64,000 nt of DNA from Microbacteriaceae bacterium VKM Ac-2854 (GTDB taxonomy: Bacteria; Actinomycetota; Actinomycetes; Actinomycetales; Microbacteriaceae), in the NCBI GenBank assembly GCA_013205085.1, contig JABMLH010000002.1:127425-191424 (forward strand), in the 5' to 3' direction. The notes beneath the pieces are model-generated. The model had not been told where the DNA came from and did not search any database. It saw nothing but the letters and a program-made list of their open reading frames with translations. Below are positions 9,159 through 19,506 of this stretch, piece by piece. The first letter of the stretch is position 1; every line of letters begins with the position of its first letter. A program made the position numbers and the translations under genes.

Positions 9159-10751
9159 CTACTGCTCGGTGATGTCGATCTCTTCCATCAGGTCGGCGTC
9201 GATCGCGACGCGGACCTTCTCGAGCAGCCCGGCCGGCGCCGGCGAGTCGATCGTGATCACGCTGAGCGCGCGGCCGCCGGCCTCCTTGCGGGCGATCTGC
9301 ATCCCCGCGATGTTGACCGCGGCGTCGCCGAACTCCTTGCCGTACACCGCGACGATCCCGGGCCGGTCGACATAGCTCATCACCACGTGGTGCTTCGCGA
9401 TCGGCACCTCGACGTCGTAGCCGTTGATAGCCACGACCTTCTCGACCTGCTTGGTGCCGGTGAGCGTGCCGGAGACCGAGATCTGCGAGCCGTCGGACAG
9501 GGCCCCGCGGAGGGTGATCAGGTTGCGGTACTCGTCCGAGACCGCATCCGTGATCAGGCGCACCTCGATGCCGCGCTGTTCGGCGAGCAGCGGCGCGTTC
9601 ACGTACGAGACGTTGTCGCTGACGATGTTGGTGAAGATGCCCTTCAGCGCCGCGAGCTTGAGCACCTTGACGTCGAAGTCGACGAGCTCGCCGCGCACCT
9701 CGACGTCCACGCTCGTGAGCGGCGAGGAGGAAAGACCGGCGAAGATCTGGCCGAGCTTCTCCACCAGCGGGATGCCGGGACGCACGTACGGGTCGATGAC
9801 GCCGCCGGCGACGTTGACCGCATCCGGCACCAGCTCACCGGCCAGCGCGAGGCGCACCGACTTGGCGACCGAGACGCCGGCCTTCTCCTGAGCCTCGTCG
9901 GTCGACGCGCCGAGGTGCGGCGTGACGATCACGTTCTCCAGAGCCAGCAGCGGCGATTCCTTCGGCGGCTCGCTGACGAACACGTCGAGTCCCGCGCCGG
10001 CGATCTCGCCCGAGACGAGCGCGTCGTGCAGGGCGGATTCGTCGATCAGGCCGCCGCGCGCGACGTTGACGATGTAGGCGGTCGGCTTCATCAGCTTCAG
10101 CTGCGCCGTCGAGATCATGCCCGTGGTCTCGGGCGTCTTCGGCATGTGGATCGTGATGAAGTCGGACTGCGCGAGCAGCTCGTCGAGGCTGAGCAGGGTG
10201 ACGCCCAGCTGCTGGGCACGAGCGCTCGTGACGTAGGGATCGTAGGCGACGACCTTGGTACCGAACGCCTGCAGCCGGGCCGTGATGAGCGCGCCGATGC
10301 GGCCGAGGCCGATGATGCCGATGGTCTTCTCGTACAGCTCGGTGCCGGTGTACTTCGAGCGCTTCCACTGGCCCTGCGCGAGCGCCGCGTGCGCCGGCGG
10401 GATGTGCCGGGCGAGGCTCAGGATGTGGCCGACGGTCAGCTCGGCGGCCGAGATGATGTTCGAGGTCGGCGCGTTGACGACCATCACGCCCGCGGTGGTC
10501 GCGGCCTTGATGTCGACGTTGTCCAGGCCGACGCCCGCGCGGGCGATGACCTTCAGCTCGGGGGCGGCGGCGATGGCCTCCGCGTCCACCTGCGTGGCAG
10601 AGCGCACCAGGATGGCGTTCGCGGTCGCCAGGGCGGCCAGCAGAGCCGGGCGGTCGGTGCCGTCGACGGAGCGGACGTCGAAGTCGGGCCCGAGGGCGTC
10701 GACGGTGGCGGGCGAGAGTTCTTCGGCGATCAGGACGACCGGCTTTGTCAC
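9159..10751 (-). CDS. serA: D-3-phosphoglycerate dehydrogenase
   Basis: First step of serine synthesis: NAD-dependent oxidation of 3-phosphoglycerate. The 530-aa length is that of the long actinobacterial type: D-isomer dehydrogenase domain (IGIIGLGRIGALI Rossmann motif, catalytic region NVARGGLIDE and PHLGASTDEAQ), an intervening domain, and a C-terminal ACT domain (VDRPGIVAVYGKEFG) that usually binds serine for feedback control. The GTG at 10751 was chosen: it is preceded by GAAGGA and gives MTKPVVLIAEE, matching the family N-terminus. Confidence 0.95.
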   Translation of the reverse strand: MTKPVVLIAEELSPATVDALGPDFDVRSVDGTDRPALLAALATANAILVRSATQVDAEAIAAAPELKVIARAGVGLDNVDIKAATTAGVMVVNAPTSNIISAAELTVGHILSLARHIPPAHAALAQGQWKRSKYTGTELYEKTIGIIGLGRIGALITARLQAFGTKVVAYDPYVTSARAQQLGVTLLSLDELLAQSDFITIHMPKTPETTGMISTAQLKLMKPTAYIVNVARGGLIDESALHDALVSGEIAGAGLDVFVSEPPKESPLLALENVIVTPHLGASTDEAQEKAGVSVAKSVRLALAGELVPDAVNVAGGVIDPYVRPGIPLVEKLGQIFAGLSSSPLTSVDVEVRGELVDFDVKVLKLAALKGIFTNIVSDNVSYVNAPLLAEQRGIEVRLITDAVSDEYRNLITLRGALSDGSQISVSGTLTGTKQVEKVVAINGYDVEVPIAKHHVVMSYVDRPGIVAVYGKEFGDAAVNIAGMQIARKEAGGRALSVITIDSPAPAGLLEKVRVAIDADLMEEIDITEQ

Positions 10752-10848
10752 GTGACGATTCCTTCGGAGAGGGGGTGGGACGGCGCGCCACGCGCGCGGG
10801 GGCACGGCCGTCTGACACTTTAGCCCAGCGCCTCCGACCGGTGTCGGC

Positions 10849-11307
10849 TTATGACAGGCCGCGCGTGACCTGCCGAGGCATCGGGCCGGTCGGGCCGACC
10901 GCCTTCGTGTGGGCGCGCACCGGATACCCGAGGATCCGTTCCGCGGCGTCCTCGAAGCGCATCAGCTCCGCGAATGCGGGGGCGGGCGAGACGAGGAACT
11001 CGATCTCGTTGTCTCGGGATTCGTCGTATTCGAGCACGGCCCCCATGATCCGCAACTCGTCGATTCCGGACACCGCGGCTGCGGCTTTCAGCTCGTCGAC
11101 GTGGCGCCGGACGGCGACCCACGGCATGGGGCGCGCGAAGAACAGGATGCGCTTGAGGGTGGGCTCGCTCGGCAGGATCCGACCGTGCTCGAACTGGCTG
11201 ATGCGCGACTGGTCGTATCGGCACAGCTGCGCCAGTTCGACCTGTGAGAGCCCCGCCTCGATCCGCGCCGCACGGATCCGCTCGGCGATCTCGCGTCGAT
11301 CCCGCAT
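10849..11307 (-). CDS. XRE helix-turn-helix protein fused to a degenerate nucleotidyltransferase-like domain
   Basis: 152 aa from the ATG at 11307 (good GGAGG site). Residues 5-60 are an XRE helix-turn-helix (IRAARIEAGLSQVELAQLC then RISQFEHGRILPSEPTL). The C-terminal half follows the MNT-type minimal nucleotidyltransferase pattern: GAVLEYDESRDNEIEFLVSP aligns by eye with GSxARGxxxxxSDIDLLVxP, then a helix and LGYPVRAHT. The catalytic GS and DxD positions are replaced by GA and NEIEF, so it is probably inactive. It is transcribed toward serA with 97 bp between. Confidence 0.65.
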   Translation of the reverse strand: MRDRREIAERIRAARIEAGLSQVELAQLCRYDQSRISQFEHGRILPSEPTLKRILFFARPMPWVAVRRHVDELKAAAAVSGIDELRIMGAVLEYDESRDNEIEFLVSPAPAFAELMRFEDAAERILGYPVRAHTKAVGPTGPMPRQVTRGLS

Positions 11308-11394
11308 CACGCCTCCGCTCGACGCACCCGTTCTGGGGGCGACCTCACCACGGTAGCCGGTATGCACCGACGGTACGAGTTGTGTTCGACAGGG

Positions 11395-11769
11395 CTACGC
11401 GAGATTGAAGAAGGTGTTCGGGTCGAAGACGAGCGACACGTCGAGCGAGATCGCCGCGCTGACGCACAGCGCGATCAGGAACACGGCGATCTTGACCAGC
11501 GGATTCGCGCGGCGAGAGACCAACAGGGCCGCGACGAAGCAGATCAGCGGGACGAGCAGGCCGACGATGAGGACCGCGTAGCCCTTGCCGTTCAAGCCGA
11601 CGCCGAGCTGGGACGCACCGAGCGACATGCCGATGAAGTTACCCAGCGCCTCCCAGAAGTCGAAGGCGAAGAACAGGCCGAAGATCACGGCGATGGTCCA
11701 CCCCAACCAGACCGGGGTCTTCACGGGGCGCTTGGCGCCGAGGGTCGCGTTCGCGGTCGATTCGGTCAT
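11395..11769 (-). CDS. Small membrane protein of unknown function
   Basis: 124 aa from the ATG at 11769 (GGGAG upstream). Three predicted membrane helices: WLGWTIAVIFGLFFAFDF, a second around YAVLIVGLLVPLICFVAALL, and a third around VKIAVFLIALCVSAAI. Only 1 bp separates it from the upstream membrane-protein gene, so they are one transcript. No family recognised. Confidence 0.65.
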   Translation of the reverse strand: MTESTANATLGAKRPVKTPVWLGWTIAVIFGLFFAFDFWEALGNFIGMSLGASQLGVGLNGKGYAVLIVGLLVPLICFVAALLVSRRANPLVKIAVFLIALCVSAAISLDVSLVFDPNTFFNLA

Positions 11770-11770
11770 C

Positions 11771-12235
11771 TCAGGCTCCCAGCACGAACGGGATGGGGGC
11801 GAGGACGACCGCGCCGACAACGAGGAGCAGGATGCGGATGCCTGGCCGGCGCTTGCGGGCCAGCAGCAGCACACCGGCGAACCAGAGCACGGGCGCGGCG
11901 GCTGCGAGGATCAGACCCAGCCCGTACATGAATTGGCCGACGACGTCGGCCGCGACGGTGGAGATCTGCGCCGACTGCCGAGTGCCGGTGATGATCCAGC
12001 CGATCGTATAGAGCAGGTAGACGCCCGCGGCGATGCCGAGCGTGACCAGGAGCGCGGACGATGCGGCAGCATCCGTTTCCGGCGCGGCCGTCTCGGCATC
12101 CTCATCCGCTGCGACGGGCTCGGCGACCGTCGGCGCGACGACCGGCTCGCTCGCCGCGCTGTGCGTCGGCACCAGCGTCGGGTCGTTCTCTTCGCCCGCC
12201 CACGACAGCGCGTCGTCGTCCTGCTCTCTCGTCAC
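11771..12235 (-). CDS. Membrane protein with acidic N-terminal tail, unknown function
   Basis: 154 aa from a GTG. The first 60 residues are acidic and alanine-rich (likely disordered, cytoplasmic), followed by three hydrophobic helices (LLVTLGIAAGVYLLYTIGWI, GLGLILAAAAPVLWFAGVLL, IRILLLVVGAVVLAPIPFVL). It is immediately followed by the 124-aa membrane protein with a 1-bp gap. The pair may form a complex; no function can be assigned. Confidence 0.65.
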   Translation of the reverse strand: MTREQDDDALSWAGEENDPTLVPTHSAASEPVVAPTVAEPVAADEDAETAAPETDAAASSALLVTLGIAAGVYLLYTIGWIITGTRQSAQISTVAADVVGQFMYGLGLILAAAAPVLWFAGVLLLARKRRPGIRILLLVVGAVVLAPIPFVLGA

Positions 12236-12286
12236 CGAACCAGCCTAACGGCGCGCACTCGGCCGGGCGTCCCGGCTGTCATCCGC

Positions 12287-13171
12287 TCAGGTCGACATCG
12301 GCAGCGCGACGGTCAGCACGGCCAGGATCGCCAGGTACGCCCCGAAGATCCACCGCGACCGCGTGATGCTCGACATCCGCCGGGCGGGATCGGCCTCCAC
12401 GCGCGATGCCTGGCGCACCTTGCTCCGGTCGATGCTCACGTTCGGCGCCGCGATCGTCAGAACCTCACCCGCGTACGGCTCGTTCGACCAGCGCTGGGCG
12501 ACCCGGGCAGCACGTCTGATCTCGTCGTCGACAGCCGATTGGGCGGCGTACGAGACGGCGGACCTTTCGCGGAACGCGATCGCTGCGCCAGCGCTGGCCG
12601 CCGCAGCGGCGAGCCACTCGAACGGCACGGCGGCCGCGGAATCGGTCACGGTCGCCGTCACCAGCCATACCGTTATCGCGACCCCCGTCGTCACGAACAC
12701 CACGAGCGCGGTGAGCTGGACCACCATCATCAGCACGGCTCTGCGGTGCAGGCCGGAGGGCAGTTCCGAGCGCGCCCGTCCGAGATCCTCCGGCGTCGGT
12801 CGGAGGATGCGTTCGAGGTCGGCGGGATCCGCTGCGTCCTCGACCCGACGCAGCGCCGGGTTCAGACTCGCGGTGTCGTGCACATCGTCCCAACGCAGGT
12901 CGTCGTCGGTGACCTGCATCGCCCGCCGCAGCGCGGCCTCCGATCGAGCCGTCCGACGGAACACAGCCGTCAGCGCGACCACGAACGCGACGACGGCGAG
13001 GACGAAACCGATGGCGGCGTAAGGCAGCGGCGCCCGCAACGCGCACAACGCCGCCGCCGGCAGAGCCACGGCGGCCAGGAGCAGCAGGAAGTCGGTCCCG
13101 CGGAAGGTCGACGCGAAGGCGGCATTCGCTGCCCCGGCCGCGCGTCGTCGACGGTCAGAACGTGCACCCAT
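12287..13171 (-). CDS. Membrane protein of unknown function
   Basis: 294 aa with an arginine-rich start, two helices around residues 28-68, a soluble segment, two helices around 145-200, and a last helix at the C-terminus (WIFGAYLAILAVLTVALPM). The pattern fits an integral membrane protein with cytoplasmic loops. No catalytic motif is visible. It precedes two smaller membrane protein genes on the same strand after a 51-bp gap. Confidence 0.6.
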   Translation of the reverse strand: MGARSDRRRRAAGAANAAFASTFRGTDFLLLLAAVALPAAALCALRAPLPYAAIGFVLAVVAFVVALTAVFRRTARSEAALRRAMQVTDDDLRWDDVHDTASLNPALRRVEDAADPADLERILRPTPEDLGRARSELPSGLHRRAVLMMVVQLTALVVFVTTGVAITVWLVTATVTDSAAAVPFEWLAAAAASAGAAIAFRERSAVSYAAQSAVDDEIRRAARVAQRWSNEPYAGEVLTIAAPNVSIDRSKVRQASRVEADPARRMSSITRSRWIFGAYLAILAVLTVALPMST

Positions 13172-13197
13172 CAGGCGCCTCCCCCTCAGAGAGCAAG

Positions 13198-13259
13198 GGA
13201 ACCCGCTCCGTGCGAGGGAGCCTGTTCGAACAGGTTCCGGTGCACGGAGCGGGTTCCCT
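13198..13259. terminator. Palindrome downstream of ilvC
   Basis: A 62-bp nearly symmetric palindrome: GGGAACCCGCTCCGTGC on one side, its exact complement on the other, and CCTGTTCGAACAGG at the centre, with a 7-bp mismatched bulge. It lies just after the ilvC stop (minus strand) and probably ends the ilvBNC transcript. Confidence 0.7.
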
Positions 13260-13278
13260 CACGAAAACGCGCGAGCGA

Positions 13279-14364
<1,086 letters not shown>

Positions 14365-14874
14365 CTAGTTCTTGAAGACGCGCTCGGTGATCGACTTCGA
14401 GCCGCGGCCGATGGCCAGCAGTCCGGACTGCGCGATCTCCTTGATCCCGTAGGGCTCGATGACCCTCAGGAACGCGGTGGTCTTGCCGGTGTCGCCGGTG
14501 ACCTCGATCACCAGTGCATCCGTGGCCACGTCGACGACGCGGGCGCGGAACAGGTTCACGGCTTCGAGCACCTGCGAGCGGGTGACGTTGTCGACGCGGA
14601 CCTTGACGAGCAGGTGCTCGCGCTGAACCGACTGCGTCGGGTCGAGCTCGACGATCTTGATCACGTTGACCAGCTTGTTCAGCTGCTTGGTGACCTGCTC
14701 GAGCGGGAGGTCCTCGACGTCCACCGCGACGGTGATCCGCGAGAGGCCCTCGAGCTCGGTGGGGCCCACGGCGAGCGACTCGATGTTGAAGCCGCGGCGG
14801 GCGAACAGGCCGGCGACGCGAGTGAGCAGACCCGGCTTGTCCTCGACGAGCAGGGAGAGAACGTGGTGGCTCAT
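14365..14874 (-). CDS. ilvN: Acetolactate synthase small (regulatory) subunit
   Basis: 169 aa. The N-terminal ACT domain reads HVLSLLVEDKPGLLTRVAGL with FARRGFNIESLAVGPTE, the valine-binding regulatory fold; the C-terminal domain follows. It activates the IlvB catalytic subunit and confers valine feedback. It begins 3 bp after the ilvB stop codon, so expression is coupled to ilvB. Confidence 0.95.
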   Translation of the reverse strand: MSHHVLSLLVEDKPGLLTRVAGLFARRGFNIESLAVGPTELEGLSRITVAVDVEDLPLEQVTKQLNKLVNVIKIVELDPTQSVQREHLLVKVRVDNVTRSQVLEAVNLFRARVVDVATDALVIEVTGDTGKTTAFLRVIEPYGIKEIAQSGLLAIGRGSKSITERVFKN

Positions 14875-14877
14875 GGT

Positions 14878-16719
14878 CTATTCCTCCTCGTCCCAGCTCG
14901 GGCTGTGTTCTCTGGCGTACTGGATGTAGGAGTTCGAGACCCCCTGCGGCACCATCGGCCAGACCATGGAGTCGCGGCTGACCACGAAGTCGATCACGAC
15001 CGGGCGGTCGTTGGTCGCGATGGCGAGCTTGATCGCGTCGTCGATCTCCTCCTCCTTCGTGACCCGGATGCCGAGGGCGCCGTACGCCTCCGCCAGCTTC
15101 ACGAAGTCGGGCACCCGGATGGTGTCGTGGCCCGTGTTCAGGTCGGTGTTCGAGTAGCGGCCCTCGTAGAAGAGGGTCTGCCACTGGCGCACCATGCCGA
15201 GCGACGAGTTGTTGATGATCGCGACCTTGATCGGGATGTTGTTGATCGTGCAGGTGGCCAGTTCCTGATTGGTCATCTGGAAGCAGCCGTCGCCGTCGAT
15301 CGCCCACACCACGCGGTCGGGCTCGCCGACCTTCGCGCCCATGGCGGCCGGGACGGAGTAGCCCATCGTGCCGGCGCCGCCCGAGTTCAGCCAGGAGTTG
15401 GGTCGCTGGTACTTGATGAACTGCGCCGCCCACATCTGGTGCTGGCCGACGCCCGCGGCGAACACGCCCTCGGGGCCGGTGATCTCGCCGATGCGCGAGA
15501 TCACGTGCTGCGGCGAGAGCAGGCCGTCGGTCGGCTGCGCGAATCCGAGGGGGAACTCCTCCTGCAGACCGCGCAGGTACGCCCACCAGTCCTCGATGTC
15601 GGGCTCGACCGCGTCGTCCTGCGCGCGCACCTTGGCGAAGGCGTCGAGGAGGTCGGCGAGCACGTCCTTCAGGTCGCCCACGATCGGCACGTCGGCCAGG
15701 CGGATCTTGGAGATCTCCGCCGGGTCGATGTCGACGTGTACGACCTTTGCGTCGGGGGCGAACAGCGCGGCCTTGCCGGTCACGCGGTCGTCGAAGCGGG
15801 CGCCGAGCGCCACGATCAGATCGGACTCCTGCAGCGCGAGCACCGCGGGGACCGTGCCGTGCATACCGGGCATGCCCAGGTGCTGCGTGTGCGCATCCGG
15901 GAACGCGCCGCGCGCCATCAGCGTGGTCACGACCGGAGCGCCGGCGGCCTCGGCGAGGGCCAGCAGCTCCTCGGAGGCGCGGGCGCGGATCACGCCGCCG
16001 CCCACGTAGAGCACCGGCTTCTTGGCCTCGAGCAGCAGCTGGGCCGCGGCCTGGATCTGCTTGCCGTGCGCCTTGGTGACCGGGCGGTAGCCGGGCAGGT
16101 CGATCTTGGGCGGCCAGACGAACGGGGCCGACTCCTGCTGCGCGTCCTTGGTGATGTCCACCAGCACCGGACCGGGGCGACCGGTGGTCGCGATCAGGTG
16201 CGCGGAGGCGATGGCTCCGGGGATGTCCTCGGGCTTGGTCACCAGGATGGAGTGCTTGGTGATCGGCATCGTGATGCCGACGATGTCGGCCTCCTGGAAC
16301 GCATCCGTGCCCATCAGCGTCGAGAACACCTGGCCGGTGATCGCGAGCATCGGCACGGAATCCATGTAGGCGTCCGCGATGGCGGTGACCAGGTTGGTCG
16401 CGCCGGGGCCCGACGTCGCGATGCAGACGCCGAGGCGTCCGGTCGCGGCGGCGTAGCCCTCGGCCGCGTGACCGGCGCCCTGCTCGTGGCGGACCAGGAT
16501 GTGCCGGATCTTCTTCGAGTCCATCAGCGGGTCGTAGACGGGCAGGATCGCGCCGCCCGGGAGGCCGAAGACGTCGTCGACGCCGAGCTCTTCGAGCGAG
16601 CGGACCACGGCCTGGGCGCCCGTCAGGATCTCGGCGGCCTCGTGGCGCGCCGATGCGGCACCGGGCCGCGGCGGTTGGGGGGTGGGTGCGGGATGCACGG
16701 CGGACGAATCCGTTGTCAT
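14878..16719 (-). CDS. ilvB: Acetolactate synthase large (catalytic) subunit
   Basis: ThDP-dependent condensation of pyruvate to acetolactate, or with 2-oxobutyrate to acetohydroxybutyrate. 613 aa with the catalytic glutamate region [15 protein letters not shown], the FAD-binding middle domain, and the ThDP motif beginning [19 protein letters not shown]. The first 33 residues are a proline- and alanine-rich extension before the conserved core, as in many actinobacteria. GAAGGA lies upstream of the start. First gene of the ilvB-ilvN-ilvC series, 86 bp downstream of ilvD. Confidence 0.95.
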   Translation of the reverse strand: MTTDSSAVHPAPTPQPPRPGAASARHEAAEILTGAQAVVRSLEELGVDDVFGLPGGAILPVYDPLMDSKKIRHILVRHEQGAGHAAEGYAAATGRLGVCIATSGPGATNLVTAIADAYMDSVPMLAITGQVFSTLMGTDAFQEADIVGITMPITKHSILVTKPEDIPGAIASAHLIATTGRPGPVLVDITKDAQQESAPFVWPPKIDLPGYRPVTKAHGKQIQAAAQLLLEAKKPVLYVGGGVIRARASEELLALAEAAGAPVVTTLMARGAFPDAHTQHLGMPGMHGTVPAVLALQESDLIVALGARFDDRVTGKAALFAPDAKVVHVDIDPAEISKIRLADVPIVGDLKDVLADLLDAFAKVRAQDDAVEPDIEDWWAYLRGLQEEFPLGFAQPTDGLLSPQHVISRIGEITGPEGVFAAGVGQHQMWAAQFIKYQRPNSWLNSGGAGTMGYSVPAAMGAKVGEPDRVVWAIDGDGCFQMTNQELATCTINNIPIKVAIINNSSLGMVRQWQTLFYEGRYSNTDLNTGHDTIRVPDFVKLAEAYGALGIRVTKEEEIDDAIKLAIATNDRPVVIDFVVSRDSMVWPMVPQGVSNSYIQYAREHSPSWDEEE

Positions 16720-16805
16720 GCGTTATCGATTCCTTCGGAAGGGATGCGACTCAGGCGGGAGCCCGGAGAGGATGGTGAACGCGCTGCGTACCCGGAGAAC
16801 GGGGA

Positions 16806-18500
16806 CTAGCCGGTGATGGCGCCCTCGGCGGCCGAGTGCACGAGCTTCGCGTACTTGGCGAGGACACCGCGGGTGTAGCGCGGAGGGAGGGGCGCCCAGC
16901 CTTCTCGGCGGGCGGCGAGCTCGGACTCGTCGACAAGTAGGTCGATGGAGCGAGCGGCGATATCGACCCGAATCAGATCACCATCGCGCACGAAGGCGAT
17001 GGGACCTTGGTCCACCGCTTCGGGTGCTATGTGGCCGATGCACAGGCCGGTTGTGCCGCCTGAGAATCGTCCGTCGGTCAACAGTAGTACATCTTTTCCG
17101 AGTCCGGCGCCCTTGATGGCCGCGGTGATGGCCAGCATCTCGCGCATTCCCGGTCCGCCCTTGGGGCCCTCGTAGCGGATCACCACGACGTCGCCGTGCT
17201 TGATCTCGCCGTTGGTCAGCGCATCCATCGCACCGCGCTCGCGCTCGAACACACGGGCGGGGCCCTCGAACACCGAGGCGTCGAAGCCGGCGGTCTTCAC
17301 CACGGCGCCCTCGGGAGCGAACGAGCCCTTGAGGATCGTCAGGCCGCCGGTGGCGTGGATGGGGTTGTCCAGGGTGCGGATGACCTCGCCGTCCAGCGGC
17401 GCGATGTCCATGTCGGCGAGGTTCTCGGCCACGGTCTTGCCAGTGACGGTCAGGCAGTCGCCGTGGATGAGGCCGGCGTCGAGCAGGGCCTTCATCACCA
17501 CGGGCACGCCGCCCTGGCGGTCGACGTCGTTCATCACGTACTTGCCGAAGGGCTTGAGGTCGCCGATGTGCGGCACCTTGTCGCCGATGCGGTTGAAGTC
17601 GTCGAGGGTGAGCTCGACCTCGGCCTCGTTCGCGATGGCGAGCAGGTGCAGCACGACGTTGGTGGATCCGCCGAAGGCCATCGCCACGGCGATCGCGTTC
17701 TCGAACGCCTTCTTGGTGAGGATGTCGCGGGCGGTGATGCCCTTGCGCAGCATCTCGACCACGGCCTCGCCCGACTTGCGCGCGAAGTAGTCGCGGCGGC
17801 GGTCGGCGGAGGCGGGGCTGGCGGATCCGGGGATCGACATGCCGAGGGCCTCGGCGACGCTCGCCATGGTGTTCGCGGTGTACATCCCGCCGCAGGAACC
17901 CTCGCCGGGGGCGAAGGCGCACTCGATGCGCTTGGCGTCCTCGAGCGACATCGTGCCGGCCTTGACGCCACCGACGGCCTCGAAGGAGTCGATGATCGTG
18001 ATGTCCTTCTCGGTGCCGTCGCTGAGCTTGACCCAGCCCGGCGCGATCGAGCCGGCGTAGACGAACACGGAGGCGAGGTCGAGTCGGGCGGCCGCCATCA
18101 GCATGCCGGGCAGCGACTTGTCGCAGCCGGCCAGCAGCACGGAGCCGTCGAGGCGCTCGGCCATCATCACGGTCTCGACGGAGTCGGCGATGACCTCGCG
18201 CGAGACGAGGGAGAAGTGCATGCCCTCGTGGCCCATCGAGATGCCGTCGGAGACGGAGACGGTGCCGAACTGCAGCGGGTAGCCGCCGCCCGAGTGCACG
18301 CCCTCCTTCGCGGAGCGCGCGAGGCGCTCGAGCGAGAGGTTGCAGGGGGTGATCTCGTTCCACGACGAGGCGATGCCGATCTGCGGCTTCTCCCAGTCGT
18401 CGTCACCCATTCCCACGGCGCGCAGCATCCCGCGCGACGTCGTCGCCTCGATGCCATCCGTAACGGTGCGCGAACGAGGCTTCCAATCGATTTCCGGCAT
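16806..18500 (-). CDS. ilvD: Dihydroxy-acid dehydratase
   Basis: Fe-S dependent dehydration of dihydroxy acids, the step between IlvC and IlvE. 564 aa from the ATG at 18500 ([16 protein letters not shown]). Cluster cysteines are visible in [28 protein letters not shown] and [14 protein letters not shown]; the C-terminus has [18 protein letters not shown]. An upstream in-frame ATG adds 11 residues but is not needed for the conserved core. With ilvB, ilvN and ilvC it forms the main branched-chain block. Confidence 0.96.
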   Translation of the reverse strand: MPEIDWKPRSRTVTDGIEATTSRGMLRAVGMGDDDWEKPQIGIASSWNEITPCNLSLERLARSAKEGVHSGGGYPLQFGTVSVSDGISMGHEGMHFSLVSREVIADSVETVMMAERLDGSVLLAGCDKSLPGMLMAAARLDLASVFVYAGSIAPGWVKLSDGTEKDITIIDSFEAVGGVKAGTMSLEDAKRIECAFAPGEGSCGGMYTANTMASVAEALGMSIPGSASPASADRRRDYFARKSGEAVVEMLRKGITARDILTKKAFENAIAVAMAFGGSTNVVLHLLAIANEAEVELTLDDFNRIGDKVPHIGDLKPFGKYVMNDVDRQGGVPVVMKALLDAGLIHGDCLTVTGKTVAENLADMDIAPLDGEVIRTLDNPIHATGGLTILKGSFAPEGAVVKTAGFDASVFEGPARVFERERGAMDALTNGEIKHGDVVVIRYEGPKGGPGMREMLAITAAIKGAGLGKDVLLLTDGRFSGGTTGLCIGHIAPEAVDQGPIAFVRDGDLIRVDIAARSIDLLVDESELAARREGWAPLPPRYTRGVLAKYAKLVHSAAEGAITG

Positions 18501-18577
18501 GTTAACGAGGGTACCGCCTGCCGCCACCCCCATTTGACAGCCGCCCCACCGTTATGCAGCCCCTCCCCCTCTCGCCG

Positions 18578-18653
18578 AATCTCGCGAAATTTCGCGAGAT
18601 TCGCCGGTGCGGACGAGATGGCTCGCCGCGGCGGCGCACCTCGTCCGCGCCGG
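18578..18653. repeat. Extragenic repeat, copy A (palindrome plus hairpin)
   Basis: TCTCGCGAAATTTCGCGAGA palindrome followed by a hairpin (GGTGCGGACGAG opposite CTCGTCCGCGCC, with GCCGCGGCGGCGCA in the loop). The same two-part structure recurs at 54763-54834. Here it fills the gap between otsB and ilvD. Confidence 0.8.
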
Positions 18654-18687
18654 CCCATCTCGACGACGCGGCGGCGCGGCCCGCCAG

Positions 18688-19506
18688 CTAGGCCGGTGCG
18701 GCGCCGCCGCGGAAGTCGGCGAGCGCCGTCAGGACGTGGGCGATCTGCTCGGGGCCGCGGACGCGGTGCGAGGCGGAGGTGGTGCCCTCGCCGCTCTTGA
18801 CGCCGACGTCGCCGGTGCCGAGCACGGCGAACGCGTCCTCGTCGGTCACGTCGTCGCCGGCGTAGAGCACGGCGGTCGCGGCGGTGTAGCCGCGCAGGTG
18901 CTGCACGGCCTCGCCCTTGGTGGTCGAACGCACCGAGAACTCGAGCACGTTCTTGCCCTCGCGCACGTGCACGCCGGCCACCTCGGCCCGCGCCTCCGAG
19001 AGCGCGACGACGTGCGCGACGCGGCTGTGCTTCTCCGTCGCGAGCCTGGTGTGCAGCGCGAAGCCGGCGGGCTTGTCCTCGATCCAGACGTTGTCGATGC
19101 CTCGGGCGATGCCCTTGAGCACCCCCTCCAACAGCTCGACCTTCGCCCGCTCCCCCGCGCTCAGCGCGACGTCGTCGTCGTCGGGATCGAGTCGGATCTC
19201 GACGCCGTGCGAGCCGACCAGCAGCGCGGTGTCCGGCAGGGCTGACACCTGCTCCAGGCTGTCGATCGCCCGACCGGAGACCAGGGCGACCCGCGTGTGC
19301 GGCAGGGCCAGGAGCCGCAGTACGGCCTCGCGCGACTCGGGCAGCGCCCGTGCGTGCGCCGGGTCGTCGACCTCGGGCGCCAGGGTGCCGTCGAAGTCGA
19401 GCGCGATCAGCAGCTGCGGAGTCGCCGCCAGCGCACGCAGCGCGGCGACGAGTTTCTCGGGAACACCCGGGTAGACGGGACCGGGCGGAACGGCCGTCAG
19501 GCTCAC
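18688..19506 (-). CDS. otsB: Trehalose-6-phosphate phosphatase
   Basis: Dephosphorylates trehalose 6-phosphate to trehalose. HAD-superfamily protein of 272 aa: motif [15 protein letters not shown] (nucleophile and acid Asp), motif II LVSGRAI, and the late acidic motif [12 protein letters not shown]. The GTG at 19506 overlaps the otsA stop by 4 nt (GTGA), so translation is coupled to otsA. Osmo- or desiccation protection is the usual role. Confidence 0.93.
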   Translation of the reverse strand: MSLTAVPPGPVYPGVPEKLVAALRALAATPQLLIALDFDGTLAPEVDDPAHARALPESREAVLRLLALPHTRVALVSGRAIDSLEQVSALPDTALLVGSHGVEIRLDPDDDDVALSAGERAKVELLEGVLKGIARGIDNVWIEDKPAGFALHTRLATEKHSRVAHVVALSEARAEVAGVHVREGKNVLEFSVRSTTKGEAVQHLRGYTAATAVLYAGDDVTDEDAFAVLGTGDVGVKSGEGTTSASHRVRGPEQIAHVLTALADFRGGAAPA

